The position numbers were made by a program, and so were the translations under genes. Under the pieces are notes generated by a model. The model searched no databases and was not told where the DNA came from. It saw only the letters and a list, made by a program, of their open reading frames with translations. From Ktedonobacteria bacterium brp13 (lineage in GTDB: Bacteria; Chloroflexota; Ktedonobacteria; Ktedonobacterales; Ktedonobacteraceae), in contig AP024096.1 of assembly GCA_015099395.1 (NCBI GenBank), forward strand, positions 1,736,001-1,800,000: a stretch of 64,000 nt of DNA, written 5' to 3'. How positions within the stretch are numbered: the first letter of the stretch is position 1; every line of letters begins with the position of its first letter. Of the stretch, positions 45,480-54,998 are shown one piece after another.

Positions 45480-47009
45480 TTACCTCCTTACCAAACCCAG
45501 CCGTGTCCATTGTTCTTCAGGTGCGGCTACTTTCTCCATCGATGCGCTCATCCGTTGCTGCATGTGCTCCAGTACTGCGCGCTCGGTGTCCTTCTTGTTG
45601 GACTGCTGCAATGGATCTGAGGCAATATGATAGAGTTCGTCTTCTGGTTCCTGAATGTGCGTTCGATACTCTTCAGGTCGCCTGAGCATGGTCGGTGCCC
45701 CATGACCGGGATGCGCGTTTTCGTATTGGACCGGGAATCGTTGCCCGTCCCAGATTTTTAAACGCTCCCTGGCATCCTCTGGAAAGTTCTGTTGACCAAA
45801 ATCCCAATTATTGTAGTGTGATCGTGTATACCAGTACAGAGGTTGGTTGCCTTCCATTGGTTTTTTTACCAGCATCCATTCACCATCGGTACAATACATT
45901 GGTCCGCCGAAGACGCCAAAAATAATTTCGTTACGCGTACGAATGTCCTCACCATCTGGAGCAGTAGCTTGCCAGAGCGGAAGGAGGCTTTGTCCTTGCA
46001 TACTCTCAGGAACGTGTATTTCCAATGCATCAAGAATCGTTGGTGTGAGATCCGCCATCTGGACGAGCTCTTTATATGCCGTTCCTGGTGTAATGCCCGG
46101 TGCCTGTACCAATAATGGTGTGCGCGCGATATCATGATAGAGAATGCGCGCATGTTTCCCTACCCAGTTGTGTTCTCCAAACAGAAAACCATGGTCGCTG
46201 GTCACAATGACCATGGTATCTTCTAGCAGGTTGAGCTCCTGCAATTTGTGATAGAACTTGCCGAACCAGTGGTCTACATAGGTCACTTCTCCACTGTAGA
46301 GGGCATGGATGTGCTTTACTTCGTCCGGTAAGAATCGGTCCGCCGTACCATAGCGCGGCCAGATGATCGACTCACCCTGGTAACCTGGATCATAGAGATC
46401 AGCATAACCAGCAGGGGGATCAAATGGTTCGTGGGGATCAAAATTATCAATCAGCAGGAAGAAGTCCTCTAACGTTTGATTATGCTCAACCCAATCCATC
46501 GCCTTCTGAAAAACCTGACCGGCGAAGTAGTCTTCTTCAACCCGAAAATGTTTGGTGTTCCGTCTGTATTTGGCCCAGTTCCGATTCAATTTCTCTGGCG
46601 ATGCAGGATAATCAATGGGAATATCCGCATTGGTAACCCAATTATCCGATTCTTGCCCACGAATCATCTCAACGCCGTCAAAGCCAAAATGATAGTTACC
46701 AGAACCATACTGCCAGAGATGATAATGGTCTGTCACGAGCATCGATACATGCTCATGTTGTTTCACCAGTGTCACCAGGTCGTCTTGATCATACTCTAAT
46801 GGTGACCATCCTCGCCGTAGAAAGTTCAGCCGGCCAGTCCAGAGATCCTGTCGAGCAGGCATACACGGATATGATCCAATGTAGGCATTATCGAAGCGGG
46901 CACCGCCTCTGGCAAATGCTTCCAGATTTGGCGTTTGAATCCATGGATTGCCGTAACACGACATATGATCACGCCGAAACGTATCCATCACGATACAAAT
47001 AACATTCAT
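45480..47009 (-). CDS. Cys-type sulfatase S3 (close paralogue of S1)
   Basis: A 509-residue sulfatase with the same features as S1: MNVICIVMDTFRRDHMSCYG, GSYPCMPARQDLWTG (formylglycine site) and VTSDHGFLFGEHNWVGKH, and no signal peptide. Proteins S1 and S3 are nearly alike over their whole length. AAAGGAAAAG precedes ATG 47009. Bases 45757-45977 are identical to 36537-36757 in S1. Upstream is a fragment of a DUF4432 gene, downstream the DUF1450-like gene, so the order DUF4432 - sulfatase - DUF1450 of block A is repeated here. Confidence 0.93.
   Translation of the reverse strand: MNVICIVMDTFRRDHMSCYGNPWIQTPNLEAFARGGARFDNAYIGSYPCMPARQDLWTGRLNFLRRGWSPLEYDQDDLVTLVKQHEHVSMLVTDHYHLWQYGSGNYHFGFDGVEMIRGQESDNWVTNADIPIDYPASPEKLNRNWAKYRRNTKHFRVEEDYFAGQVFQKAMDWVEHNQTLEDFFLLIDNFDPHEPFDPPAGYADLYDPGYQGESIIWPRYGTADRFLPDEVKHIHALYSGEVTYVDHWFGKFYHKLQELNLLEDTMVIVTSDHGFLFGEHNWVGKHARILYHDIARTPLLVQAPGITPGTAYKELVQMADLTPTILDALEIHVPESMQGQSLLPLWQATAPDGEDIRTRNEIIFGVFGGPMYCTDGEWMLVKKPMEGNQPLYWYTRSHYNNWDFGQQNFPEDARERLKIWDGQRFPVQYENAHPGHGAPTMLRRPEEYRTHIQEPEDELYHIASDPLQQSNKKDTERAVLEHMQQRMSASMEKVAAPEEQWTRLGLVRR
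45757..45977 (-). repeat. 221-bp identical tract shared with 36537-36757
   Basis: Partner of the tract in S1. The first mismatches on either side are T/C at 45756 and C/A at 45978. Confidence 0.85.
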
Positions 47010-47060
47010 CACTTTTCCTTTCATCTATGGCTATACTTCATCATTTCTTCTGTGCTCTTC

Positions 47061-47210
47061 ATCAATTCCACAGCGAGGAGTCCACCACGAACTCATAGCG
47101 TCGTGTCTCTTGTGGCTGAAGTTGCGGCACTGTTCCTTGCTCACGGTGCAGAGCACGCCCCTCGGTTGAGGTATCCCCGGGCTCAAGACCGATGCATTCT
47201 ATAAATTCAA
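47061..47210 (-). pseudogene. 3' fragment of a DUF4432 gene
   Basis: About 49 codons read GLEPGDTSTEGRALHREQGT and end YEFVVDSSLW then a stop, aligning with the C terminus of the protein at 37836-38882 (ALEPGNTSTEGRAVHRERGT, YEFFVDFSLL). The rest of the gene was replaced by the 3' end of sulfatase S4a, whose stop codon lies inside the fragment. The first 66 bp of the fragment (47145-47210) belong to the tandem duplication and recur at 50443. Confidence 0.85.
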
Positions 47211-48692
47211 GCGTTGAAATTGCTCCTGTGGCGCTCCAATCTCGCTGAATAGAGCTCGCAACGCTCTGGTTAAGCGTTCCACTTGCTCTGGATGCTGGTC
47301 TGCACTATTGTGAATCTCATTGGGATCTTCTTCCCTATGACTCAGCCAGGTCGGCTCTGACCACGAGGGATAATCGACCACTGGTCGCCGTCCATCCTGG
47401 TACGCGGCCAACTTGTATCCCAGCGGGTCAAAACGTGCTGTCTGGTGTCCGTACCAGTAAAGCGGCCGATTTTCAGGATCAGGAGATTGATGGAGCACCC
47501 ACTGCCCATCCGTGATCGAAACACTTTTCCCAAATTGTCCTGAAATGGCATACTCATGCGTCTGCGCGGTACTATCTTGTACGGCGGGAAGCAAGTCTAC
47601 TCCGTGCCGCCCGGCAGGACATGGACGGCCAAGAGCGCTCAATACGGTTGGGTAAATGTCGACGAGTTGGACCAGTTGATCCCTTCTCTCCCCTGCTGCA
47701 TCGTCTGGATGAACAAGGATGAATGGAATGTGGCTGAGCGCACTAAACTGGTGCGTCTGCGTTTTGCCAATACGGCCATGATCTCCATTGAATGTCCCGT
47801 GATCGCTGGTAAAAATCACAACCGTATCTTCCCACAGATGTAATTCATCCATTGTATCAAGCAACCTGCCAAGCCATTTATCGGTGAACACGACGCTAGC
47901 AGCATAGCGGGCCTGGAAGTGACGTAACTCGTCCTCGCTCATATGCCGTCGCCAGAAATCGTAGGGAGGCTTCGAATGCCAATGCTCTACCTGATAGCCA
48001 CGTGGATCAAACATCTTTACATACTCTTCCGGTGGGTCCCAGGGTTCATGTGGATCAAAACAATCAATGTGCAGGTAGAAATCTTTATGGCGATGATTGG
48101 CTTGCAGCCACGCACTCGCTTGCGAAAATACCTGCGCGCAAAAATAGTCTTCCTCTTTCTTCCGCGTCAGGAAGACGTTGCGATGATGACGCTCCACCTT
48201 GGCCATCGGATTATCCGGGCACGGAAACGTGATAGGATCTGTCTTCCAGGCATCCCCCTCGTGACCACGAATAAACTCGTAACCAGCATATCCCATATGA
48301 TAGTTTCCTGCACCCTGCTCCCACAGGTGAAAATGATCCGTTATCAGATGACTGACGGAATATCCATCAGCTAAGACTTTGGCGATAGAAGCCGGTTGGG
48401 GACCAGAAATCTGGCGCGGCAAATCAAGATCATTATCCTCAAGTGGACCCCATCCTCGCTCAAGAAACTCGTAACGACCCGTATATATGTCACGTCGAGC
48501 TGGCATACAGGGCGATGATCCACACCACGCGTTATCAAACACCGTTCCACGACTCGCCAAGCGCTCTATATTTGGCGTAGGGACAACCCATGGTGCCTGC
48601 TCACCAGACATCTCACTGAGAGGGTGGCCTTTATGATAGGGACTACAATGATCCCATCGTAGCGTATCGCACAGAATAACAATACAGTTCAA
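47199..48692 (-). CDS. Cys-type sulfatase S4, copy a
   Basis: A 497-residue sulfatase. MNCIVILCDTLRWDHCSPYH provides the metal site, GSSPCMPARRDIYTG the formylglycine site and FTSDHGTFNGDHGRIGKT the later ligands. No signal peptide is visible. The start codon is TTG and overlaps the stop of the MFS gene (TTGA), with AGGAGG seven bases before it, so the two are translationally coupled. It shares the SPCMPAR active-site context with S1 and S3 but is clearly separate. The last residues FQRLNL run to a stop inside a DUF4432 fragment, so the original 3' end may have been altered. An identical protein is encoded at 50497-51990. Confidence 0.93.
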   Translation of the reverse strand: MNCIVILCDTLRWDHCSPYHKGHPLSEMSGEQAPWVVPTPNIERLASRGTVFDNAWCGSSPCMPARRDIYTGRYEFLERGWGPLEDNDLDLPRQISGPQPASIAKVLADGYSVSHLITDHFHLWEQGAGNYHMGYAGYEFIRGHEGDAWKTDPITFPCPDNPMAKVERHHRNVFLTRKKEEDYFCAQVFSQASAWLQANHRHKDFYLHIDCFDPHEPWDPPEEYVKMFDPRGYQVEHWHSKPPYDFWRRHMSEDELRHFQARYAASVVFTDKWLGRLLDTMDELHLWEDTVVIFTSDHGTFNGDHGRIGKTQTHQFSALSHIPFILVHPDDAAGERRDQLVQLVDIYPTVLSALGRPCPAGRHGVDLLPAVQDSTAQTHEYAISGQFGKSVSITDGQWVLHQSPDPENRPLYWYGHQTARFDPLGYKLAAYQDGRRPVVDYPSWSEPTWLSHREEDPNEIHNSADQHPEQVERLTRALRALFSEIGAPQEQFQRLNL

Positions 48693-50047
48693 GCTTTTTC
48701 TCCTCCTGTCTCTACCAACTTGCTTTCGCTTCCGAGAATCTCTTCGAGAGAACGATTTTCAGTAGCGACCGGTCGCAAGATGAGCCCAACGATCAGACCG
48801 ACAAACATCACTACGGATACAGTGGTCACGGCTCCGGTCCATCCCAGGCTCACCTGAAGAATAGGAAACATGAATGTCGCAAACATACCACCAAAGCGAC
48901 TGATCCCTGTGGCTAACCCCTGCGCGGTACCTCGCAACATCGTCGGGAAAAATTCAACTGACCACGGGTAAATGGCAGTGCTGACAACCTGATTGCAGAT
49001 GGTAGAGGCCATAATCAATGTCACAAAGAGAATCGGTTGCGATCCAGTGACAAATGCAACAGCAAATGTAAATATAATATTGAAAAACCAACCAATGAGT
49101 ATGATCGACCTTCGACCAATGCGGTCCAAACAAAGCGCGGTAACAAAAGAGACCACGGCATAGATCAGCCACAGCGCGGTATTCATTTCAAGCGCAGCTA
49201 TCTGACTATGAAAACCAAAGGCCTGAAGCAGGATCGGTAAATATGCATTGAATGATGATCCTCGATAAACAGCCAGAAACCAGAATAGCAGGACGAGGGT
49301 TAAAGGAACCGCATACCGCTTACTAAATAAGACGCTCAGTTTCGATTCTTCTTCTACTGCAGATGGCAGGCTCTTTGAGATTTCAGCGAGTCCTCCATTC
49401 AATTCATCCTGATCCACCTTTTGACCCTTCGCAAGTAACCAGCGTGGACTTTCCGGCATATGAGTACGTAAAAGCATGACAATGACGGCAATCACGACAC
49501 TAAACCCCAGTGCCCAGCGCCATGCATTCTGATCTCCACTCAGAAGAAACACAATGGTGACGATGCCGGATACGGTGGCACCAATAAACCAGAATGGTTG
49601 CATCAGACCAGTAAGAAAACCACGCTTGTTCTTGGGACTGAACTCCGCAATCAGCGATGTGCTAATCGGCACATCCGCACCAATGGCCAGGCCCGCGATA
49701 AAGCGTCCAATAAGAAGGACGGTGATATTCATTGCAAACGCGCTCACAAGTCCACCAATGACAAACATGGATAAGTCTAGGATGAATGATGTCCGACGCC
49801 CCACTTTGTCGGTTAAACGGCCAAAAATAAGTCCACCTAGCGCCATACCGAGAAACGCCATTGAACCGATTAATCCTAGTTGCGCGACTGTAAGCTTCCA
49901 GGCAGGCTGTAATAAAAGGAGCACGACACTGATGACCATATTGTCATAGCCATCCAGAAATGCTCCCATCGCGCTGACAAAAGCGATAAATCCAACCTTG
50001 CTGGTCATCCGGCTACTCTCAGCAGTTTTTAACGTCTTCGTTTCCAT
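48689..50047 (-). CDS. MFS transporter, sugar-porter-like, copy a
   Basis: A 452-residue, 12-helix transporter of the major facilitator superfamily, different from the porter at 34510-35940. Loop motifs are GRLTDKVGRRTSFI, RFIAGLAIGADVP, EFSPKNKRG, MPESPRWLLAKGQ and CLDRIGRRSIIL. ATG 50047 follows GAGG. It overlaps the S4 gene downstream (TTGA), so transporter and sulfatase are made together. This suggests the porter imports the ester that S4 desulfates. It is identical to the copy at 51987-53345. Confidence 0.9.
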   Translation of the reverse strand: METKTLKTAESSRMTSKVGFIAFVSAMGAFLDGYDNMVISVVLLLLQPAWKLTVAQLGLIGSMAFLGMALGGLIFGRLTDKVGRRTSFILDLSMFVIGGLVSAFAMNITVLLIGRFIAGLAIGADVPISTSLIAEFSPKNKRGFLTGLMQPFWFIGATVSGIVTIVFLLSGDQNAWRWALGFSVVIAVIVMLLRTHMPESPRWLLAKGQKVDQDELNGGLAEISKSLPSAVEEESKLSVLFSKRYAVPLTLVLLFWFLAVYRGSSFNAYLPILLQAFGFHSQIAALEMNTALWLIYAVVSFVTALCLDRIGRRSIILIGWFFNIIFTFAVAFVTGSQPILFVTLIMASTICNQVVSTAIYPWSVEFFPTMLRGTAQGLATGISRFGGMFATFMFPILQVSLGWTGAVTTVSVVMFVGLIVGLILRPVATENRSLEEILGSESKLVETGGEKA

Positions 50048-50278
50048 AATACCTCGTAGTTACTTTATATTCGTTAAGGGGATGCAGCACTCACCCTGCT
50101 GGCAGCTTTAGGATGAGTCCCCCATACTTCTTTTACCTGTTTTACGCACCAACGATAATATCATCCTCTTACGACAGAGGAACCTCACACCGTTCAGGTT
50201 TATTCCATCGCAACACACACAAAAGATATGCACTGATCAGTGCGTAATGCATCTATATCGATATGCGATGGAGACCAC

Positions 50279-50442
50279 TTAATTACGACTGGTGGCATCC
50301 TGATATGCCTTGAGTCGCTCCTTCTGATCTGCGAGCGCTATTTGATCCACTTCATCGGGATCTACAACTCGCGTGAGTTCCGCTTGGAGTTCAGTGATTA
50401 CAGATGCATACGTTGAATCGGTTGAGAGATCGTGCATCTCTA
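50279..50442 (-). pseudogene. 3' fragment of sulfatase S5 at the duplication junction
   Basis: The last 54 codons of S5 (DLSTDSTYASVITELQAELT to DATSRN and stop) are repeated here as the right edge of duplication copy 1 and are joined to the DUF4432 fragment. No start or active site. Confidence 0.9.
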
Positions 50443-50496
50443 GGTGCAGAGCACGCCCCTCGGTTGAGGTATCCCCGGGCTCAAGACCGATGCATT

Positions 50497-51990
50497 CTAT
50501 AAATTCAAGCGTTGAAATTGCTCTTGTGGCGCTCCAATCTCGCTGAATAGAGCTCGCAACGCTCTGGTTAAGCGTTCCACTTGCTCTGGATGCTGGTCTG
50601 CACTATTGTGAATCTCATTAGGATCTTCTTCCCTATGACTCAGCCAGGTCGGCTCTGACCACGAGGGATAATCAACCACTGGTCGCCGTCCATCCTGGTA
50701 CGCGGCCAACTTGTATCCCAGCGGGTCAAAACGTGCTGTCTGGTGTCCGTACCAGTAAAGCGGCCGATTTTCAGGATCAGGAGATTGATGGAGCACCCAC
50801 TGCCCATCCGTGATCGAAACACTTTTCCCAAATTGTCCTGAAATGGCATACTCATGCGTCTGCGCGGTACTATCTTGTACGGCGGGAAGCAAGTCTACTC
50901 CGTGCCGCCCGGCAGGACATGGACGGCCAAGAGCGCTCAATACGGTTGGGTAAATGTCGACGAGTTGGACCAGTTGATCCCTTCTCTCCCCTGCTGCATC
51001 GTCTGGATGAACAAGGATGAATGGAATGTGGCTGAGCGCACTAAACTGGTGCGTCTGCGTTTTGCCAATACGGCCATGATCTCCATTGAATGTCCCGTGA
51101 TCGCTGGTAAAAATCACAACCGTATCTTCCCACAGATGTAATTCATCCATTGTATCAAGCAACCTGCCAAGCCATTTATCGGTGAACACGACGCTAGCAG
51201 CATAGCGGGCCTGGAAGTGACGTAACTCGTCCTCGCTCATATGCCGTCGCCAGAAATCGTAGGGAGGCTTCGAATGCCAATGCTCTACCTGATAGCCACG
51301 TGGATCAAACATCTTTACATACTCTTCCGGTGGGTCCCAGGGTTCATGTGGATCAAAACAATCAATGTGCAGGTAGAAATCTTTATGGCGATGATTGGCT
51401 TGCAGCCACGCACTCGCTTGCGAAAATACCTGCGCGCAAAAATAGTCTTCCTCTTTCTTCCGCGTCAGGAAGACGTTGCGATGATGACGCTCCACCTTGG
51501 CCATCGGATTATCCGGGCACGGAAACGTGATAGGATCTGTCTTCCAGGCATCCCCCTCGTGACCACGAATAAACTCGTAACCAGCATATCCCATATGATA
51601 GTTTCCTGCACCCTGCTCCCACAGGTGAAAATGATCCGTTATCAGATGACTGACGGAATATCCATCAGCTAAGACTTTGGCGATAGAAGCCGGTTGGGGA
51701 CCAGAAATCTGGCGCGGCAAATCAAGATCATTATCCTCAAGTGGACCCCATCCTCGCTCAAGAAACTCGTAACGACCCGTATATATGTCACGTCGAGCTG
51801 GCATACAGGGCGATGATCCACACCACGCGTTATCAAACACCGTTCCACGACTCGCCAAGCGCTCTATATTTGGCGTAGGGACAACCCATGGTGCCTGCTC
51901 ACCAGACATCTCACTGAGAGGGTGGCCTTTATGATAGGGACTACAATGATCCCATCGTAGCGTATCGCACAGAATAACAATACAGTTCAA
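50497..51990 (-). CDS. Cys-type sulfatase S4, copy b
   Basis: Encodes the same 497 residues as 47199-48692, including the TTG start overlapping the MFS stop, GSSPCMPARRD active site and SDHGTFNGDHG. Three silent base differences from copy a were noticed. As the copy nearer the operator at 55152 it would be transcribed first. Two identical copies double the gene dose of the transporter-sulfatase pair. Confidence 0.93.
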   Translation of the reverse strand: MNCIVILCDTLRWDHCSPYHKGHPLSEMSGEQAPWVVPTPNIERLASRGTVFDNAWCGSSPCMPARRDIYTGRYEFLERGWGPLEDNDLDLPRQISGPQPASIAKVLADGYSVSHLITDHFHLWEQGAGNYHMGYAGYEFIRGHEGDAWKTDPITFPCPDNPMAKVERHHRNVFLTRKKEEDYFCAQVFSQASAWLQANHRHKDFYLHIDCFDPHEPWDPPEEYVKMFDPRGYQVEHWHSKPPYDFWRRHMSEDELRHFQARYAASVVFTDKWLGRLLDTMDELHLWEDTVVIFTSDHGTFNGDHGRIGKTQTHQFSALSHIPFILVHPDDAAGERRDQLVQLVDIYPTVLSALGRPCPAGRHGVDLLPAVQDSTAQTHEYAISGQFGKSVSITDGQWVLHQSPDPENRPLYWYGHQTARFDPLGYKLAAYQDGRRPVVDYPSWSEPTWLSHREEDPNEIHNSADQHPEQVERLTRALRALFSEIGAPQEQFQRLNL

Positions 51991-53345
51991 GCTTTTTCTC
52001 CTCCTGTCTCTACCAACTTGCTTTCGCTTCCGAGAATCTCTTCGAGAGAACGATTTTCAGTAGCGACCGGTCGCAAGATGAGCCCAACGATCAGACCGAC
52101 AAACATCACTACGGATACAGTGGTCACGGCTCCGGTCCATCCCAGGCTCACCTGAAGAATAGGAAACATGAATGTCGCAAACATACCACCAAAGCGACTG
52201 ATCCCTGTGGCTAACCCCTGCGCGGTACCTCGCAACATCGTCGGGAAAAATTCAACTGACCACGGGTAAATGGCAGTGCTGACAACCTGATTGCAGATGG
52301 TAGAGGCCATAATCAATGTCACAAAGAGAATCGGTTGCGATCCAGTGACAAATGCAACAGCAAATGTAAATATAATATTGAAAAACCAACCAATGAGTAT
52401 GATCGACCTTCGACCAATGCGGTCCAAACAAAGCGCGGTAACAAAAGAGACCACGGCATAGATCAGCCACAGCGCGGTATTCATTTCAAGCGCAGCTATC
52501 TGACTATGAAAACCAAAGGCCTGAAGCAGGATCGGTAAATATGCATTGAATGATGATCCTCGATAAACAGCCAGAAACCAGAATAGCAGGACGAGGGTTA
52601 AAGGAACCGCATACCGCTTACTAAATAAGACGCTCAGTTTCGATTCTTCTTCTACTGCAGATGGCAGGCTCTTTGAGATTTCAGCGAGTCCTCCATTCAA
52701 TTCATCCTGATCCACCTTTTGACCCTTCGCAAGTAACCAGCGTGGACTTTCCGGCATATGAGTACGTAAAAGCATGACAATGACGGCAATCACGACACTA
52801 AACCCCAGTGCCCAGCGCCATGCATTCTGATCTCCACTCAGAAGAAACACAATGGTGACGATGCCGGATACGGTGGCACCAATAAACCAGAATGGTTGCA
52901 TCAGACCAGTAAGAAAACCACGCTTGTTCTTGGGACTGAACTCCGCAATCAGCGATGTGCTAATCGGCACATCCGCACCAATGGCCAGGCCCGCGATAAA
53001 GCGTCCAATAAGAAGGACGGTGATATTCATTGCAAACGCGCTCACAAGTCCACCAATGACAAACATGGATAAGTCTAGGATGAATGATGTCCGACGCCCC
53101 ACTTTGTCGGTTAAACGGCCAAAAATAAGTCCACCTAGCGCCATACCGAGAAACGCCATTGAACCGATTAATCCTAGTTGCGCGACTGTAAGCTTCCAGG
53201 CAGGCTGTAATAAAAGGAGCACGACACTGATGACCATATTGTCATAGCCATCCAGAAATGCTCCCATCGCGCTGACAAAAGCGATAAATCCAACCTTGCT
53301 GGTCATCCGGCTACTCTCAGCAGTTTTTAACGTCTTCGTTTCCAT
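51987..53345 (-). CDS. MFS transporter, sugar-porter-like, copy b
   Basis: Same 452-residue protein as at 48689-50047. It follows sulfatase S5 after a 231-bp gap (53346-53576) that contains ACGACAGAGGAACCTC-type short inverted motifs but no clear terminator or operator, so it is probably read from the promoter ahead of S5 or from its own weak promoter in the gap. Confidence 0.9.
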   Translation of the reverse strand: METKTLKTAESSRMTSKVGFIAFVSAMGAFLDGYDNMVISVVLLLLQPAWKLTVAQLGLIGSMAFLGMALGGLIFGRLTDKVGRRTSFILDLSMFVIGGLVSAFAMNITVLLIGRFIAGLAIGADVPISTSLIAEFSPKNKRGFLTGLMQPFWFIGATVSGIVTIVFLLSGDQNAWRWALGFSVVIAVIVMLLRTHMPESPRWLLAKGQKVDQDELNGGLAEISKSLPSAVEEESKLSVLFSKRYAVPLTLVLLFWFLAVYRGSSFNAYLPILLQAFGFHSQIAALEMNTALWLIYAVVSFVTALCLDRIGRRSIILIGWFFNIIFTFAVAFVTGSQPILFVTLIMASTICNQVVSTAIYPWSVEFFPTMLRGTAQGLATGISRFGGMFATFMFPILQVSLGWTGAVTTVSVVMFVGLIVGLILRPVATENRSLEEILGSESKLVETGGEKA

Positions 53346-53576
53346 AATACCTCGTAGTTACTTTATATTCGTTAAGGGGATGCAGCACTCACCCTGCTGG
53401 CAGCTTTAGGATGAGTCCCCCATACTTCTTTTACCTGTTTTACGCACCAACGATAATATCATCCTCTTACGACAGAGGAACCTCACACCGTTCAGGTTTA
53501 TTCCATCGCAACACACACAAAAGATATGCACTGATCAGTGCGTAATGCATCTATATCGATATGCGATGGAGACCAC

Positions 53577-54938
53577 TTAATTACGACTGGTGGCATCCTG
53601 ATATGCCTTGAGTCGCTCCTTCTGATCTGCGAGCGCTATTTGATCCACTTCATCGGGATCTACAACTCGCGTGAGTTCCGCTTGGAGTTCAGTGATTACA
53701 GATGCATACGTTGAATCGGTTGAGAGATCGTGCATCTCTAAAGGATCACGTTCAAGGTCGAATAGTTGTGCAGGAAAATGGGGATAATAGATGTACTTGA
53801 AACGTCCTTTTCGAATCATGAAGATGCCGTGACTTACCCCATGTGCATGATACTGGCTAAATATAGTGTCTGAACCGGGTCGGCTTTCCCGTCCCTGCGC
53901 TACAGACAGAAAAGAACATCCCTGCCAGGCTGGATCTGGTGTTAAACCAACCGCTTCAGCAATAGTGGGGGTCAGATCAATAAGCGCTATAGGGTCTGTG
54001 CGAACCGTGTTCCGTGCAATGGTTGGCCCCGCCATAATCAACGGAATACCCACAGATTGCTCATACATCGCACTCTTCCACCACAGTTCATGGTCCCCAA
54101 GTAACTCACCATGATCGCTGGTATAGATGATCAAGGTGTTTTCCGCCTGCCCACTCTGCTTCAAGGCCTGTACAACACGTCCGATCTGGTCATCGATAAA
54201 CGTTACCAGCCCGTAATAGGCAGCACGTGTACGGCGTAGGGTTGCTTCATCGAGGTTGCGACCATCAAAATGCTCACGCAATTCTTCCATTGCTGGATGA
54301 TGGTCCTTCGAGGGATAATCATATGGCAGGTCAACCGTATCTTCTGGATACCTGTCATAGTATGAAGGCGGTGCAATGAGTGGAAAATGGGGCGGAAGAT
54401 AACTCAACCATAATACCCAGGGAGATTCTTGTTGTCCAGCCTCATTCGAAATAAAATCTATGGCTGCCTGTGTCTCTAACTCTGTACTATGCGTCCAGAA
54501 ATCGCCCGAGCCAACTTCCTCAAAGCGTTTCCGCGCTTGATTCCGCTTTTGAACCGGCTCTCGATATAATCCTGCTGGATCGTTGCCCGTTTGACGTGGA
54601 TAACGCTGATCAGCAAAGCCGTTGGTCTTTGAAGGATCAAAATGTAGTTTACCAACCGTTACAACCTTGACACCCCGCTCATCCAGATACCGTCCCCAAC
54701 TGCCGGGTGTCCCGCTATATGGCTTGTCATTGTCCCAGTATTCAATGTCGTGAACATGTTGACCAGTGGCGAAACTTGCCCGGCTCGGAATACAAAGAGG
54801 ACTGTTGCAATATGCATTGGTAAAACGTGTGCCCTCCATAGACAGTTCGTCCAGATTTGGTGTGCGCACAATGGGGTGCCCGGCGCAACTCATTGCGTCA
54901 CGGCGATGTTCATCGCTCATAATCAGTAGAATGTTCAA
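53577..54938 (-). CDS. Cys-type sulfatase S5
   Basis: A sulfatase of about 453 residues, nearest in layout to choline-sulfatase/arylsulfatase types. NILLIMSDEHRRDAMSCAG gives the metal-binding Asp, NSPLCIPSRASFATG is the formylglycine site, and YTSDHGELLGDHELWWK the later ligands. There is no signal peptide. The frame is open to an ATG at 54998, but a TTG at 54938 preceded by AAGGAG corresponds to the usual N terminus of the family and fits TTG use by neighbours; I prefer it. It is the first gene after the promoter/operator at 55147-55169, with a leader of some 200 bases containing a hairpin. Confidence 0.9.
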   Translation of the reverse strand: MNILLIMSDEHRRDAMSCAGHPIVRTPNLDELSMEGTRFTNAYCNSPLCIPSRASFATGQHVHDIEYWDNDKPYSGTPGSWGRYLDERGVKVVTVGKLHFDPSKTNGFADQRYPRQTGNDPAGLYREPVQKRNQARKRFEEVGSGDFWTHSTELETQAAIDFISNEAGQQESPWVLWLSYLPPHFPLIAPPSYYDRYPEDTVDLPYDYPSKDHHPAMEELREHFDGRNLDEATLRRTRAAYYGLVTFIDDQIGRVVQALKQSGQAENTLIIYTSDHGELLGDHELWWKSAMYEQSVGIPLIMAGPTIARNTVRTDPIALIDLTPTIAEAVGLTPDPAWQGCSFLSVAQGRESRPGSDTIFSQYHAHGVSHGIFMIRKGRFKYIYYPHFPAQLFDLERDPLEMHDLSTDSTYASVITELQAELTRVVDPDEVDQIALADQKERLKAYQDATSRN

Positions 54939-54998
54939 TCTTATAGGCTCCTTCGCTCGTTTCCAACTCTCCTGAGTCATTCGTCGCTGCCTGCCCAT

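Larger units (their letters stand above)
47145..50442. repeat. Tandem duplication unit, copy 1 (3,298 bp)
   Basis: Matches 50443-53740 at an offset of 3,298 bp. Only three differences were noticed (47226, 47322, 47376), all within the 3' part of the sulfatase gene and all silent. The unit runs from inside the DUF4432 fragment through S4 and the MFS gene into the 3' end of sulfatase S5. The internal junction at 50442/50443 joins CATCTCTA to GGTGCAGAG. Confidence 0.95.
50443..53740. repeat. Tandem duplication unit, copy 2 (3,298 bp)
   Basis: Second copy; continues without a break into the complete S5 gene at 53741, so this side keeps the original right junction while copy 1 keeps the original left junction. 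Confidence 0.95.

Noticed and set aside
47061..47210. Alternative C terminus of sulfatase S4 extending into the DUF4432 fragment
   Set aside because: S4 has its own stop at 47199 and the fragment is in another frame with clear similarity to DUF4432.
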